A program made the translations under genes and the position numbers. DNA of 64,000 bases from JBQTII01 sp052387905. GTDB lineage: Bacteria; Actinomycetota; Actinomycetes; Sporichthyales; Sporichthyaceae. The notes beneath the pieces are model-generated. The model was given only the letters and a program-made list of their open reading frames with translations, ran no database searches and was not told where the DNA came from. Where the stretch lies: the NCBI GenBank assembly GCA_052387905.1, contig JBQTIR010000001.1, forward strand, positions 6,809 through 70,808, in the 5' to 3' direction. This document shows positions 33,813 through 42,434 of this stretch, piece after piece (position 1 is the stretch's first letter; each line of letters starts with the position of its first letter).

Positions 33813-35267
33813 TCAGGACGATTCGGTGTCGGGACCAGTGTCCTGCATCCGTGCCCATGCCGCAGCAGCGGCCTCGGCTGATGCGGAACCGGCCCGCTTG
33901 CGCTCCACCCAACCCTGCACGTTGCGCTGCTGACCGCGCGCGACGGCCATCGCGCCCGGCGGGACGTCGTTGGTGATCACCGACCCCGCGGCCACGTAGG
34001 CACCGTCGTGCACGGTGACGGGGGCGACCAGCATGCTGTCGCAGCCCACGAACGCGTGGTCGCCGACCGTGGTGCGGCTCTTGGTCTGGCCGTCGTAGTT
34101 GACGAAGATCGTGGCCGCGCCGATGTTCGTGCCGTCCCCGATGTCCCCGTCGCCGACGTAGGACAGGTGCGGGATCTTCGAGCCCACACCGAGGGTGGAG
34201 TTCTTCACTTCGACGAACGCACCGACCTTGGACTTGGCCGCGAGTGTGGTGCCGGGCCGCAGGAACGAGAACGGACCCACCGAGACCCCGGTGCCGATGC
34301 GGGCGTCGGTGGCGTGGGTGGCCAGCACCGTGGCGTTCTGGCCGACCCGCGTATCGGTCAGCGTGGTGTTCGGCCCGATGACCGCGCCGGCGGCGATCTG
34401 GGTGCGCCCGTGCAACTGGCAGTTCGGCGCGATCGTCGCGTCGGCCTCGATGCTGACCTCGACGTCGATCCAGGTGGTGGCCGGGTCGATGATCGTCACC
34501 CCGGCCCGCATCCACCCCTCGGCGATGCGGTCGTTGAGCAGCCGGCGGGCCGTCGCGAGCTGCACGCGGTCGTTGATGCCGCCGATCTCGTCGTGGTCGG
34601 CCGCGACGCTCGCGCCCACGCGGTGCCCGTCGCCGCGCAGGATCGCGACGACGTCGGTGAGGTATTCCTCGCCCTGGGAGTTGTCGGTCGTGACCCGGGT
34701 CAGCGCGTCACGAAGCAGGGCGCCGTCGAAGGCGTAGACCCCGGAGTTGATCTCCGCGATCGCCACCTGTTCCGGTGTCGCGTCGCGTTGTTCGACGATC
34801 GCGGTGACTCCCCCGGCGCCGTCCCGCACGATGCGCCCGTAGCCGGTCGGGTCCAGCAGCCGGGCGGTGAGGACGGTCGCGGCGTTGCCGCGCGCGTGGT
34901 GCTCGGCGACCAGGTCGGACAAGGTCTGCCCGCGCAGCAGCGGGGTGTCCCCGCACAGCACCACCACGGTGCCCCGCACCTCGGGCGCGGCCTGCGCCAG
35001 TGCGATGCGGACCGCGTGCCCGGTGCCGTTGCGCTGCTCTTGCACGACGGTGGTGGCGCCGGGTTCGATCGCGCCCAGGTGATCGGTGACCAGCTCGCGC
35101 CCCGCACCGACCACGACGATCACCTGGTCGGGCGCCAGCTCCCGGGCCGCGGCGAGGACGTGTCCCAGCAGGCTTCGGCCACCGATCGGGTGCAGCACCT
35201 TGGGCGCGCTGGACTTCATGCGGGTGCCCTCGCCCGCAGCGAGCACGATCACGGCAGCGGTAGTCAC
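33813..35267 (-). CDS. glmU: Bifunctional UDP-GlcNAc pyrophosphorylase / GlcN-1-P acetyltransferase
   Basis: A 484-residue enzyme making UDP-GlcNAc for peptidoglycan. The N-terminal half is a nucleotidyltransferase (IVLAAGEGTRMKSSAPKVLH; VVLCGDTPLLRG). The C-terminal half is a left-handed beta helix of hexapeptide repeats around TQIAAGAVIGPNTTL, ending with KIPHLSYVGDGDIG and the acetyl-CoA site. Operon with prs 12 bases downstream. The gene precedes tRNA-Gln upstream by about 80 bases. Start GTG at 35267. Confidence 0.97.
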   Translation of the reverse strand: MTTAAVIVLAAGEGTRMKSSAPKVLHPIGGRSLLGHVLAAARELAPDQVIVVVGAGRELVTDHLGAIEPGATTVVQEQRNGTGHAVRIALAQAAPEVRGTVVVLCGDTPLLRGQTLSDLVAEHHARGNAATVLTARLLDPTGYGRIVRDGAGGVTAIVEQRDATPEQVAIAEINSGVYAFDGALLRDALTRVTTDNSQGEEYLTDVVAILRGDGHRVGASVAADHDEIGGINDRVQLATARRLLNDRIAEGWMRAGVTIIDPATTWIDVEVSIEADATIAPNCQLHGRTQIAAGAVIGPNTTLTDTRVGQNATVLATHATDARIGTGVSVGPFSFLRPGTTLAAKSKVGAFVEVKNSTLGVGSKIPHLSYVGDGDIGDGTNIGAATIFVNYDGQTKSRTTVGDHAFVGCDSMLVAPVTVHDGAYVAAGSVITNDVPPGAMAVARGQQRNVQGWVERKRAGSASAEAAAAAWARMQDTGPDTESS

Positions 35268-35345
35268 GCGAACTCCTTCGTGGCGGGCGTCGCAACCAGC
35301 TCTATCGTCTGGGCCCCCTTACTCGTGCCTTGCAAGGTGCCCCCG

Positions 35346-35416
35346 CTCCCGGGAGAGGATTCGAACCCCTATTAATCGGACCAAAACCGATTGTCCTGCC
35401 CTTAGACGACCCGGGA
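35346..35416 (-). tRNA. tRNA-Gln(TTG)
   Basis: A 71-nt tRNA. Acceptor stem TCCCGGG/CCCGGGA with G discriminator, anticodon loop TTTTGGT giving anticodon TTG, anticodon stem ATCGG/CCGAT, T-loop TTCGAAT. No CCA encoded. It sits between glmU and a TetR gene on the same strand. Confidence 0.95.
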
Positions 35417-35430
35417 TCGCGCGATGGAGA

Positions 35431-36069
35431 TTACTGGGTTCGCAGTATCGGCTCGGCCTCAAGCCCGGACAGGCCGTTCCAGGCGAGGTTGACCAGGTGC
35501 GCGGCCACCTCCGAGCGCGCCGGCTTGCGGACGTCGAGCCACCACTGCCCGGTCAACGCGACCATCCCGACGAGCATCTGGGAGTACATCGGCGCGAGCG
35601 TGGGATCGAAGCCGCGGCGCTGAAACTGCTCGACGAGGATGTGCTCGACCTGGCTGGCGACGTCGGAGATCAGGCTGGCGAAGGTGCCGGTGGACTGGGC
35701 GACCGGCGAGTCGCGGACCAGGATCCGGAATCCGTCGGTGGAGGTCTCGATGTACTCCAGCAAGGCCAGCGCTGCCTGCTCGGCGAGCTTGCGCGGATCG
35801 TTGCTGGTCAGGGAGGCGGTCATCCGGCTCAGGAGCAGTTCGGTCTCGCGGTCGACGACGACGGCGTACAACCCTTCCTTGCCCCCGAAGTGCTCGTAAA
35901 CGACCGGCTTCGAGACCCCGGCCGTGGCGGCGATCTCCTCGACCGAAGTGCCCTCGAAGCCCTTCTCGGCGAACAGTCCGCGGCCGATCTCGAGCAGTTG
36001 CTCGCGGCGTTCCTTGCCGGTCATCCGGGGCCGCTGTGCGCGGGCACCACCCTGCGCAGACTCGGCCAT
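35431..36069 (-). CDS. TetR family regulator near fatty acid desaturase
   Basis: A 212-residue TetR protein: HTH at residues 15-65 (REQLLEIGRGLFAEKGFEG, then IAATAGVSKPVVYEHFGGKEGLYAVVVD), C-terminal all-helical ligand domain. It corresponds by position to the TetR gene next to glmU and mfd in mycobacteria. It lies 35 bases downstream of the desaturase on the same strand, and a 16-bp palindrome precedes the desaturase start, so it is the likely desaturase/self repressor. ATG 36069 is a reasonable start; two Met codons lie just upstream. Confidence 0.88.
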   Translation of the reverse strand: MAESAQGGARAQRPRMTGKERREQLLEIGRGLFAEKGFEGTSVEEIAATAGVSKPVVYEHFGGKEGLYAVVVDRETELLLSRMTASLTSNDPRKLAEQAALALLEYIETSTDGFRILVRDSPVAQSTGTFASLISDVASQVEHILVEQFQRRGFDPTLAPMYSQMLVGMVALTGQWWLDVRKPARSEVAAHLVNLAWNGLSGLEAEPILRTQ

Positions 36070-36104
36070 GGCGCCCATCATGCCCGTTGCGGTAGGCCCT
36101 GGGC

Positions 36105-37040
36105 TCAGGTAGCGCGGCGGGCGGCCAGCCGCTTGGGGGTGGGCCAGCGCACGTGGCTCGCCCAGCCGAGCTTCTCGAACAGCCAGATCAAGCGGGCGCT
36201 GGTGTCAATCTGGCCGCGCAGCACGCCGTGCCGGGCCGAGGTCGGGTCGGCGTGATGCAGGTTGTGCCAGGACTCCCCGAAGCTCGGTATCGCGAGCCAC
36301 CACACGTTGCCGGAGCGGTCCCGGCTGCGGAACGGGCGATCGCCGAGCACGTGGCAGATCGAGTTGACCGACCAGGTCGCGTGGTGCAGCAGCGCGATGC
36401 GGACCAGCGTCGCCCAGAAGAACGCGGACAGGGCGCCTTGCCAGGACCAGGACCACAGGCCACCGATCAGCGCGGGTGCCAGCGTGGAGATCGCGACGAA
36501 GGTCGGGAAATGCCGGGAGATCCGCACGATGTCCCGGTCGGCGAGCAGGTCGGGCGCGTAGGTGCGCGCGGGGGTCTGCTCGGAGTCGAAGAGCCAGCCC
36601 AGGTGCGCGTGATAGAGCCCGCGGGACAGCCCGCGCGCGCCCGGACCGAAGGCCCACGGCGAGTGCGGGTCCTCGGTGGTGTCGGAGAACTTGTGGTGCT
36701 TGCGGTGGTCGGCGACCCAGCGGATCAGCGGACCCTCGACGGCGAGGCTGCCCAGCACGCCCAGCGTGACTCGCAGCCCGCGCTTGGCCCGGAACGCGGC
36801 GTGGGTGAAGTAGCGGTGAAAGCCCACGGTGATCCCGAATCCGGTCAGCACGTAGAACACCGCGGCGATGACGACATCGCGCCAGTGCAAGCCCCATCCC
36901 CAGGCCACCGGTACGGCCACGGCGACGGCCACCAGCGGCACCAGGATGAAGGCGGCCAGGGTGGCCTGCTCGAGCCAGTTCTTGCGCTCGGAACCCATCG
37001 TCCCGGCGTGCGAGGGAACGGCTTGGTCGATCACAGCCAT
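36105..37040 (-). CDS. Acyl-CoA (delta-9) desaturase
   Basis: A 311-residue membrane di-iron desaturase. Three His boxes: HRYFTHAAF, DHRKHHKFSD and NLHHADPTSARHG, with two pairs of membrane helices (TLAAFILVPLVAVAVAVPVA; VVIAAVFYVLTGFGITVGF) between. It introduces a cis double bond into saturated acyl-CoA, setting membrane fluidity. The signature matches stearoyl-CoA desaturase/DesA3-type rather than acyl-ACP desaturases. A palindrome at 37070-37085 sits 30 bases before the ATG, and a TetR gene follows. Confidence 0.92.
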   Translation of the reverse strand: MAVIDQAVPSHAGTMGSERKNWLEQATLAAFILVPLVAVAVAVPVAWGWGLHWRDVVIAAVFYVLTGFGITVGFHRYFTHAAFRAKRGLRVTLGVLGSLAVEGPLIRWVADHRKHHKFSDTTEDPHSPWAFGPGARGLSRGLYHAHLGWLFDSEQTPARTYAPDLLADRDIVRISRHFPTFVAISTLAPALIGGLWSWSWQGALSAFFWATLVRIALLHHATWSVNSICHVLGDRPFRSRDRSGNVWWLAIPSFGESWHNLHHADPTSARHGVLRGQIDTSARLIWLFEKLGWASHVRWPTPKRLAARRAT

Positions 37041-37069
37041 GCAGAACTCTTCTCCGCGGAATGCACCTG

Positions 37070-37085
37070 CCTACGCCAGCGTAGG
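37070..37085. promoter_or_regulatory. Palindromic operator upstream of the desaturase
   Basis: CCTACGC (37070-37076) and GCGTAGG (37079-37085) form a perfect palindrome with a 2-base centre, 30 bases upstream of the desaturase start. The flanking ACCT/AGGT bases extend the symmetry. It is the natural binding site for the TetR gene just downstream of the desaturase. Confidence 0.7.
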
Positions 37086-37142
37086 TCGCGGGTCCCGGAT
37101 GCGAACCCGTTTCTCCGTGTGAGCTCCCCCGCGCCGGAGCTG

Positions 37143-37535
37143 CTAATCCTGGGTGCGGCCGATGCCTAACAAAAGCGCAGCCGCGCAGAGGTGCAGGACG
37201 TTCTCGACCTCGTTGAGCATCAGCAGCTGGTCGTGCCCGCGGGCGACGAACAGCAGTCCGACGCCGGCCAGCAGGTAGCAACCCCCGACGACGGAATTGA
37301 CGACCTTGGCCATCCCACGCGTGCCGGCCACGACCAGCAGCGCTCCCACCAGGAAGAACGCGAGGACGTGCGCCGGGGCGAGGTCGGTCGCACCGGACCC
37401 CGGGCCCATCGCGTGCCCCAGCGCGACCGCGACGGCGGCGATGCCGGCTGCGAGATAGCACAGGCCCAGACCGCTGCCGAGCACCACGTTGGGAGAGCGC
37501 CCGCTGACGAGTGCAGGCGTGCGTACCGCGTTCAT
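37143..37535 (-). CDS. DUF4383 membrane protein
   Basis: A 130-residue protein with four hydrophobic helices (LGLCYLAAGIAAVAVALG; VLAFFLVGALLVVAG; VVGGCYLLAGVGLLFVA; LHLCAAALLLGIG). The motif NEVENVLHL before the last helix is the DUF4383 signature. Function is unknown; these proteins occur in actinobacteria and may respond to envelope or stress conditions. It is on the strand opposite the MarR gene, whose operator lies about 140 bases from its start. Confidence 0.85.
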   Translation of the reverse strand: MNAVRTPALVSGRSPNVVLGSGLGLCYLAAGIAAVAVALGHAMGPGSGATDLAPAHVLAFFLVGALLVVAGTRGMAKVVNSVVGGCYLLAGVGLLFVARGHDQLLMLNEVENVLHLCAAALLLGIGRTQD

Positions 37536-37670
37536 ACCCCCGCCTCCCGTCGCTGCTCGGCGCGGACCCGACGAACGCCGGAACCGCTATCAGACTCGCG
37601 CGCTATTCGGCTCGCCGGGCCAGGGCGGATTGGGCGCAGGGCCTGGTAGCACGCCGCGGGCCGGCCGTTG

Positions 37671-37690
37671 ATACCTCGACGTCGAGATAT
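37671..37690. promoter_or_regulatory. MarR operator
   Basis: ATACCTCGACGTCGAGATAT is a 20-base palindrome with a single mismatched pair, ending 16 bases before the MarR start at 37707. The position and the A/T-CTCGAC symmetry fit autoregulation by the adjacent MarR protein. Confidence 0.75.
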
Positions 37691-37706
37691 CTCCTATGCT
37701 CAGTCG

Positions 37707-38207
37707 ATGCAGGACGAGGTCGATCGTCTGGTGGCCGCCTGGCGCCAGCAGCGCCCTGACCTGGACGTACGCCCGTTGGAGGTGCTGTCCCGGGTGACCC
37801 GCCTGGCCCGCCATCTCGATCGGGCCCGCGCTCGCGCGTTCGCCGAGCACGACCTGCAAATGTGGGAGTTCGACGTCCTGTCCGCCCTGCGTCGCTCGGG
37901 CCAGCCCTACCGGATGTCCCCCGGGGCCCTGCTCACCCAGACGCTGGTGACCTCGGGCACGATGACCAACCGCATCGACCGCCTCGCCGCACGGGACCTG
38001 GTGCGCCGCGAGCCTGCCCCCGGTGACCGGCGCGGGGTGCTCGTCGTACTGACCGCGGCCGGACTCGCCTGCGTGGACGCCGCGCTGCGTGATCTCCTCG
38101 CCCACGAACAACAGCTCCTGGCCAGCCTGACGGAGCATCAGCGCGAGGAGCTGGCGAGCCTGCTGCGGGCGCTGGTCATCCCGTTCGACAACCCCGGTGT
38201 GAACTAA
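37707..38207 (+). CDS. MarR family transcriptional regulator
   Basis: A 166-residue winged-helix dimer. Recognition region: QMWEFDVLSALRRSGQPYRMSPGALL, then TSGTMTNRIDRLAARDLVRREPAPGDRRGVLVVLTAAG, which is the classic MarR wing. It binds an inverted repeat located 16 bases upstream (autoregulation). Its ligand and targets are unknown; the neighbouring genes (DUF4383, an unknown gene) are candidate targets. ATG 37707 is used; the frame is open a little further up but not coding. Confidence 0.92.
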   Translation: MQDEVDRLVAAWRQQRPDLDVRPLEVLSRVTRLARHLDRARARAFAEHDLQMWEFDVLSALRRSGQPYRMSPGALLTQTLVTSGTMTNRIDRLAARDLVRREPAPGDRRGVLVVLTAAGLACVDAALRDLLAHEQQLLASLTEHQREELASLLRALVIPFDNPGVN

Positions 38208-38290
38208 GACTGAGCGGCGCGCTGCCCCGCCGGGAGATCGGCATTCACCGTCAGAGCGGCAGTCTCGCGAAACGACACGGGAGCACACTC

Positions 38291-39316
38291 ATGAATCTCA
38301 GCTTGGTCGAGTTGCTGAACGCCGCTGCGGCAAATGACACGGGCAGCATCGCCGTGGTCGCCGCGGGATCGCTTGATGCCTACCTACGCGCCATGGGCGC
38401 CGAGCCGATCGAGTCGCGCTCTGCTTCCGACGGAGCCGACGACGAACCGAGAGCGATCGTTCTCGCAGATGAGCACGGCGCCCTGGTGTGGGAACGCAAC
38501 CGATCCAGTGGCGTGGAAACTACGCCGCTCGTCGCCTCCTCTACCCCCGGCCGCTTCGGTTGCGTCTCCTGGACCGTGGACGGCGAGATCTCATTCGGCC
38601 TCGCCGCCGACGGTGAGGTCCTCTACGCAGACGAGGTCCCGGACGAGGACGAGATCCTCCCGCGAGACCTCCGCACGGTCGCCGATGCTGTCGACGCCCA
38701 GACGTTCGACAAGTGGTTGCCCGAAGCCGTGAAGGGTCTAGCTCGATACGTTCGCCTCACGATCGACGCGCACCAGATCCGAGAAGCAACTTTGTACCGG
38801 CTGCTTCCGGTGCTGACCACACATCACGGTGATGACGCGGAGCAGCCCACCCCCTCCTTCGTCACCGCGGACGACATCCGGGCGCATTCCCCCAACTGGA
38901 GGGCGGGGAAAATCTCGCTCGGGCTGGAGCTCGTGTGCGAGATCACCGCTCGTGCCTACGACGCAGACGCGGCAGCACGTGCATCGGCAAAAGATTTCGC
39001 GATCTCAGCGGCTATGCGGACGGTCGGCTTCGATGCTGATCCCCGCCTGCGCGATCTGGCTGATTCCCTTGCGCAGGGAAGGGGAGTTGTCCTGACCCCG
39101 GGCGAGGAAAAGTTCATCCGGAAGAGCCTGGTCGTGCGGCCAGGTGGTCCGCCGCCGCCGGCGTATAACGCGGCGCTAGCGATCAGCTATGCAGCAGGAG
39201 GGCCTTCCCTGCGCAACACGCTGGATGCGATCTGGGAGGCGGCCGTCACAGTGTGGAGGGTTGAGCGCAAGGTTCCTTCGGATTTCGTGGAGCGAATCCG
39301 AACACTGCTCGGCTGA
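38291..39316 (+). CDS. Unknown actinobacterial protein, 341 aa (DUF6461-like N terminus?)
   Basis: I do not recognise it securely. Residues 1-125 have an alternating strand/acidic pattern ending EVPDEDEILPRDL, like DUF6461-type proteins; the middle and C terminus (about 150-341) are helical with VKGLARYVRLTIDAHQI and LRNTLDAIWEAA. No signal peptide or membrane helix. Codon use is less extreme in GC than its neighbours, which could mark a transferred gene. It begins 83 bases after MarR, on the same strand, but is probably a separate unit. Confidence 0.65.
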   Translation: MNLSLVELLNAAAANDTGSIAVVAAGSLDAYLRAMGAEPIESRSASDGADDEPRAIVLADEHGALVWERNRSSGVETTPLVASSTPGRFGCVSWTVDGEISFGLAADGEVLYADEVPDEDEILPRDLRTVADAVDAQTFDKWLPEAVKGLARYVRLTIDAHQIREATLYRLLPVLTTHHGDDAEQPTPSFVTADDIRAHSPNWRAGKISLGLELVCEITARAYDADAAARASAKDFAISAAMRTVGFDADPRLRDLADSLAQGRGVVLTPGEEKFIRKSLVVRPGGPPPPAYNAALAISYAAGGPSLRNTLDAIWEAAVTVWRVERKVPSDFVERIRTLLG

Positions 39317-39389
39317 GCGAAGTGCGAGACGGAGCCTGCGCTCGAGGCGGTTTCAGTCTCACCCAGCCTGTGAGCCGGAACGGCAGCGG

Positions 39390-41210
39390 TCAGTCCGCGG
39401 CGGTCTCCGCGAGGATGAGCCACTGGTCCTCTAGCTCGGCCTTCTCGACCGCCAGCTCGCGCAGGGCCGAGTCCAGTTCCGCGACCTTGGCGTAGTCGGT
39501 GGCGTGGTCGGCGAGCTGGGCATGCAGGACCTTCTCGGCGGTCTCGATCCGGGCGAAGCGGCGCTCGATGCGGGTCAGTTCCTTGCGCGCCGCTCGGATG
39601 TCCGCGGCACTGTTCGTCGCTCCGTTAGCCGCTGCGGTCTCGCTCGGCGGGGAGTCGGTCGACGCGGTACGGGATCGGGCCAGCGGGTCAGCGGAAGACA
39701 CGGCCTCCGCGCGCCGGCGCACGTACTCCTCGATCCCGCCGGGCAGCATCCGCAGGTCCTGATCCCCCATCAGAGCCCAGACGGTGTCGGTGGTGCGCTC
39801 CAGGAAGTACCGGTCGTGGCTGACCACCAGCAAGGTGCCGGGCCAGCCGTCGAGCAGGTCCTCCAGCGCGGTGAGGGTCTCGATGTCCAGGTCGTTGGTC
39901 GGCTCGTCCAGGAAGAGCACGTTGGGCTCGGCCATCAGCAACCGCAGCAGTTGTAGACGACGGCGCTCGCCGCCGGACAGGTCCCCCACCGGAGTCCACT
40001 GCCGGTCCGCGGCGAAGCCGAAGCGTTCCAGCATCGACGAAGCGGTGAACTCCTTCTTCCCGATCGTCACCACGCGGGCGACGCGTTCGACGCAGGTCAA
40101 CACCCGCTCCCCGGGCGGGAGTTCGTCGATCTCCTGGGAGAGGTGGGCGGCGCGCACCGTCACGCCGGTCTTGACCTTCCCGCTCACCGGCGCGAGCTCA
40201 CCGAGCAGCAGGCGCACCAGCGAGGTCTTGCCGCTGCCGTTGATCCCGACCAGACCGACCCGCTCACCCGGACCCAGATTCCAGGTCAGGTGCTTGAGCA
40301 GCGGGGTCCCGCCCGGGGCGAGGGTGATGTCGGTCAGCTCATAAGCCGTCCGACCGAGGCGGGCGGTGGCAAAGCGCACGAGTTCGCTGCTCTCGCGCGC
40401 CGGGGGTTCGTCGGCGATCAGCGCGTTCGCAGCGTCGATGCGGAACTGCGGTTTGGACGTGCGCGCCGGCGGGCCGCGGCGCAGCCAGGCCAGTTCCTTG
40501 CGAACCAGGTTCGAGCGCTTCTGCTCCTCGGTGGCGGCGATCCGGTTGCGCTCGGCCTTGGCCAGCACGTAGGCGGCATAGCCCCCGTCGTAGCCGTTGA
40601 CCGCACCGCCCTCGACCTCCCAGGTGCGGGTGCAGACCTCGTCGAGGAACCACCGGTCGTGGGTGACGACGAGCAGCGCGGTGGGGCGTGCGACGAGGTG
40701 GCGGGCCAGCCAGGTGATGCCCTCGACGTCGAGGTGGTTGGTTGGCTCGTCGAGCACCAGCAGGTCCAGTTCGGCCACCAGCGCCCGCGCGAGCGCGATC
40801 CGTCGGCGCTCGCCACCGCTGCACGGGCCGACGACGGTGTCCAGCCCAGCGGTGAACCCGGCGGCGTTGACGCCCCCGAGCAGACCGGTGAACACGTCGC
40901 GCACCCGGGCGTCGGAAGCCCAGGAGTGCTCGGCCCGCTCCCCCACCACGGCCTGGCGCAGCGTCATCGCCGGATCGAGCTCGTCGGCCTGGGTCACCAT
41001 GGCCACGCGCAGGCCCCCGAGGTGGGTCACGCGGCCGGCGTCCGGGGATTCCGTGCGCGCCAGCAGGCGCAGCAACGTGGACTTACCGGCGCCGTTGCGC
41101 CCGACGACGCCGATGCGTTCGCCGATGCTCAGACCGAGGGAGACGCCGTCGAGCAGTGGGCGCACCCCGTAGGACTTGGACACCGTTTCGAGGTTGACCA
41201 GGTTGCTCAT
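39390..41210 (-). CDS. ABC-F family ATPase
   Basis: A 606-residue soluble protein with two ABC domains and no membrane helices. NBD1: GRNGAGKSTLLRLL and SGGERRRIALARAL with LDEPTNHLDVE; NBD2: GINGSGKTSLVRLL and LSGGERRRLQLLRLL with LDEPTNDLDIE; a helical linker between (TEEQKRSNLVRKELAWLRRG) and a C-terminal coiled coil. ABC-F proteins act on the ribosome (EttA/Uup or antibiotic-resistance types). The domain lengths fit the Uup/translation-factor type. It is the only large gene between two gaps on the minus strand. Confidence 0.93.
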   Translation of the reverse strand: MSNLVNLETVSKSYGVRPLLDGVSLGLSIGERIGVVGRNGAGKSTLLRLLARTESPDAGRVTHLGGLRVAMVTQADELDPAMTLRQAVVGERAEHSWASDARVRDVFTGLLGGVNAAGFTAGLDTVVGPCSGGERRRIALARALVAELDLLVLDEPTNHLDVEGITWLARHLVARPTALLVVTHDRWFLDEVCTRTWEVEGGAVNGYDGGYAAYVLAKAERNRIAATEEQKRSNLVRKELAWLRRGPPARTSKPQFRIDAANALIADEPPARESSELVRFATARLGRTAYELTDITLAPGGTPLLKHLTWNLGPGERVGLVGINGSGKTSLVRLLLGELAPVSGKVKTGVTVRAAHLSQEIDELPPGERVLTCVERVARVVTIGKKEFTASSMLERFGFAADRQWTPVGDLSGGERRRLQLLRLLMAEPNVLFLDEPTNDLDIETLTALEDLLDGWPGTLLVVSHDRYFLERTTDTVWALMGDQDLRMLPGGIEEYVRRRAEAVSSADPLARSRTASTDSPPSETAAANGATNSAADIRAARKELTRIERRFARIETAEKVLHAQLADHATDYAKVAELDSALRELAVEKAELEDQWLILAETAAD

Positions 41211-41311
41211 CGAGTCACCGCCACGGACTTCGTCCTCGCGGGGACCGATTCGACAACATGGTGAGCTCGCTGCGCTCTCTCATATGGACCAAAGGTTACG
41301 CGCCCTACGGA

Positions 41312-42247
41312 CTACCTCGGGACGTCGAGCACGATGCGCGCACCGGCGACCGGGCCGCCGGCTCGGCGCACGTCCCGGCACAGGCCCATCGCGGTGAGCG
41401 CGACGGCGAGGTCCAGACCGGCTGCGGAATCCGCGACCAGGAAGGCCACCGTCGGTCCACTGCCGCAGACCACGGCGCCCAGTGCCCCCTGGGCCAGACC
41501 CGCGTCCAAGGTCGCGGCCAGCGCCGGGCGCAGCGAGAGCGCCGCCGCCTGCAGGTCGTTCGACAACGCGGCGCCCAGCGCCCGGGCATCCCCGCCGCGC
41601 AGGGCCGCGAGCACACCCTCATCGGCGCTGCGCCGAGGCGCCGGCACGGGTGTGCGTCCGAGTTCGCGCAGGCGGTCGCACTCCGCGTAGACGGCCGGGG
41701 TCGACAGGCCGCCGTCGGCGATCGCGAACACCCAGTGGAACTCGCCGCCGACCAGAATCGGCGTGAGGTGATCGCCCCGCCCCAGGCCCATGGCGGCGCC
41801 ACCGAGCAGGGCGAAGGGAACGTCGGCGCCCAGGGCCGCCGCGATCTCGGCGAGTTCAGAACGCGGGCACTCGGTACCCCAGAGCGCGTCGCAGGCGATC
41901 AGCGCGGCTGCGGCGTTGGCGCTGCCCCCGGCCATGCCGCCGGCCACGGGGATGCGCTTGCGGATGGTCAGGTCCACATGGGGGTCGATCCCGGCCCGCT
42001 GCGCAAGTGCCAGCGCGGCCGCCGCGGCGAGGTTGGTGGCGTCGGTGGGGACCTCGGGCATGGCGGCACCCTTGGTGGCGTCGTAGGTCTCGACGGTGAG
42101 CGAGTCCGACGGAGCGGCGGTCACCTCGTCGTAGAGCGAGACGGCGCAGAACACCGTCGCCAGGTCGTGGTAGCCGTCGGCCCCGGGGGGGCCCACCGTG
42201 AGCTGGAGGTTGACCTTGGCGGGGGCCCGAACGGTGACGCTCGCCAT
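41312..42247 (-). CDS. ispE: 4-diphosphocytidyl-2-C-methyl-D-erythritol kinase
   Basis: A 311-residue GHMP kinase of the MEP pathway to isoprenoids. N-terminal VRAPAKVNLQLTVGPPGADGYHDL, ATP loop KRIPVAGGMAGGSANAAAAL, and GALGAVVCGSGPTVAFLV near the C terminus. ATG 42247 fits the family's normal beginning; the frame is open up to 42385 but is non-homologous there. It follows rsmA on the same strand. Confidence 0.95.
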   Translation of the reverse strand: MASVTVRAPAKVNLQLTVGPPGADGYHDLATVFCAVSLYDEVTAAPSDSLTVETYDATKGAAMPEVPTDATNLAAAAALALAQRAGIDPHVDLTIRKRIPVAGGMAGGSANAAAALIACDALWGTECPRSELAEIAAALGADVPFALLGGAAMGLGRGDHLTPILVGGEFHWVFAIADGGLSTPAVYAECDRLRELGRTPVPAPRRSADEGVLAALRGGDARALGAALSNDLQAAALSLRPALAATLDAGLAQGALGAVVCGSGPTVAFLVADSAAGLDLAVALTAMGLCRDVRRAGGPVAGARIVLDVPR

Positions 42248-42434
42248 CCGCGCTCCTTCCTCGCCGCCGACCACGCTCGGCCCGGTCCGGGGCCTGCTCC
42301 CGAGCGGGCTCACCCGGCCCTGTCCTCGACCCATCGTGTCCGCCCCCAGACTCACCCGCCGCGCGTCCCCCGCGCGGTCACGCACTCGGGGCGTGACCTG
42401 AATTCAACCTATGCCCTGAGCGCCCCCGCGAGGG

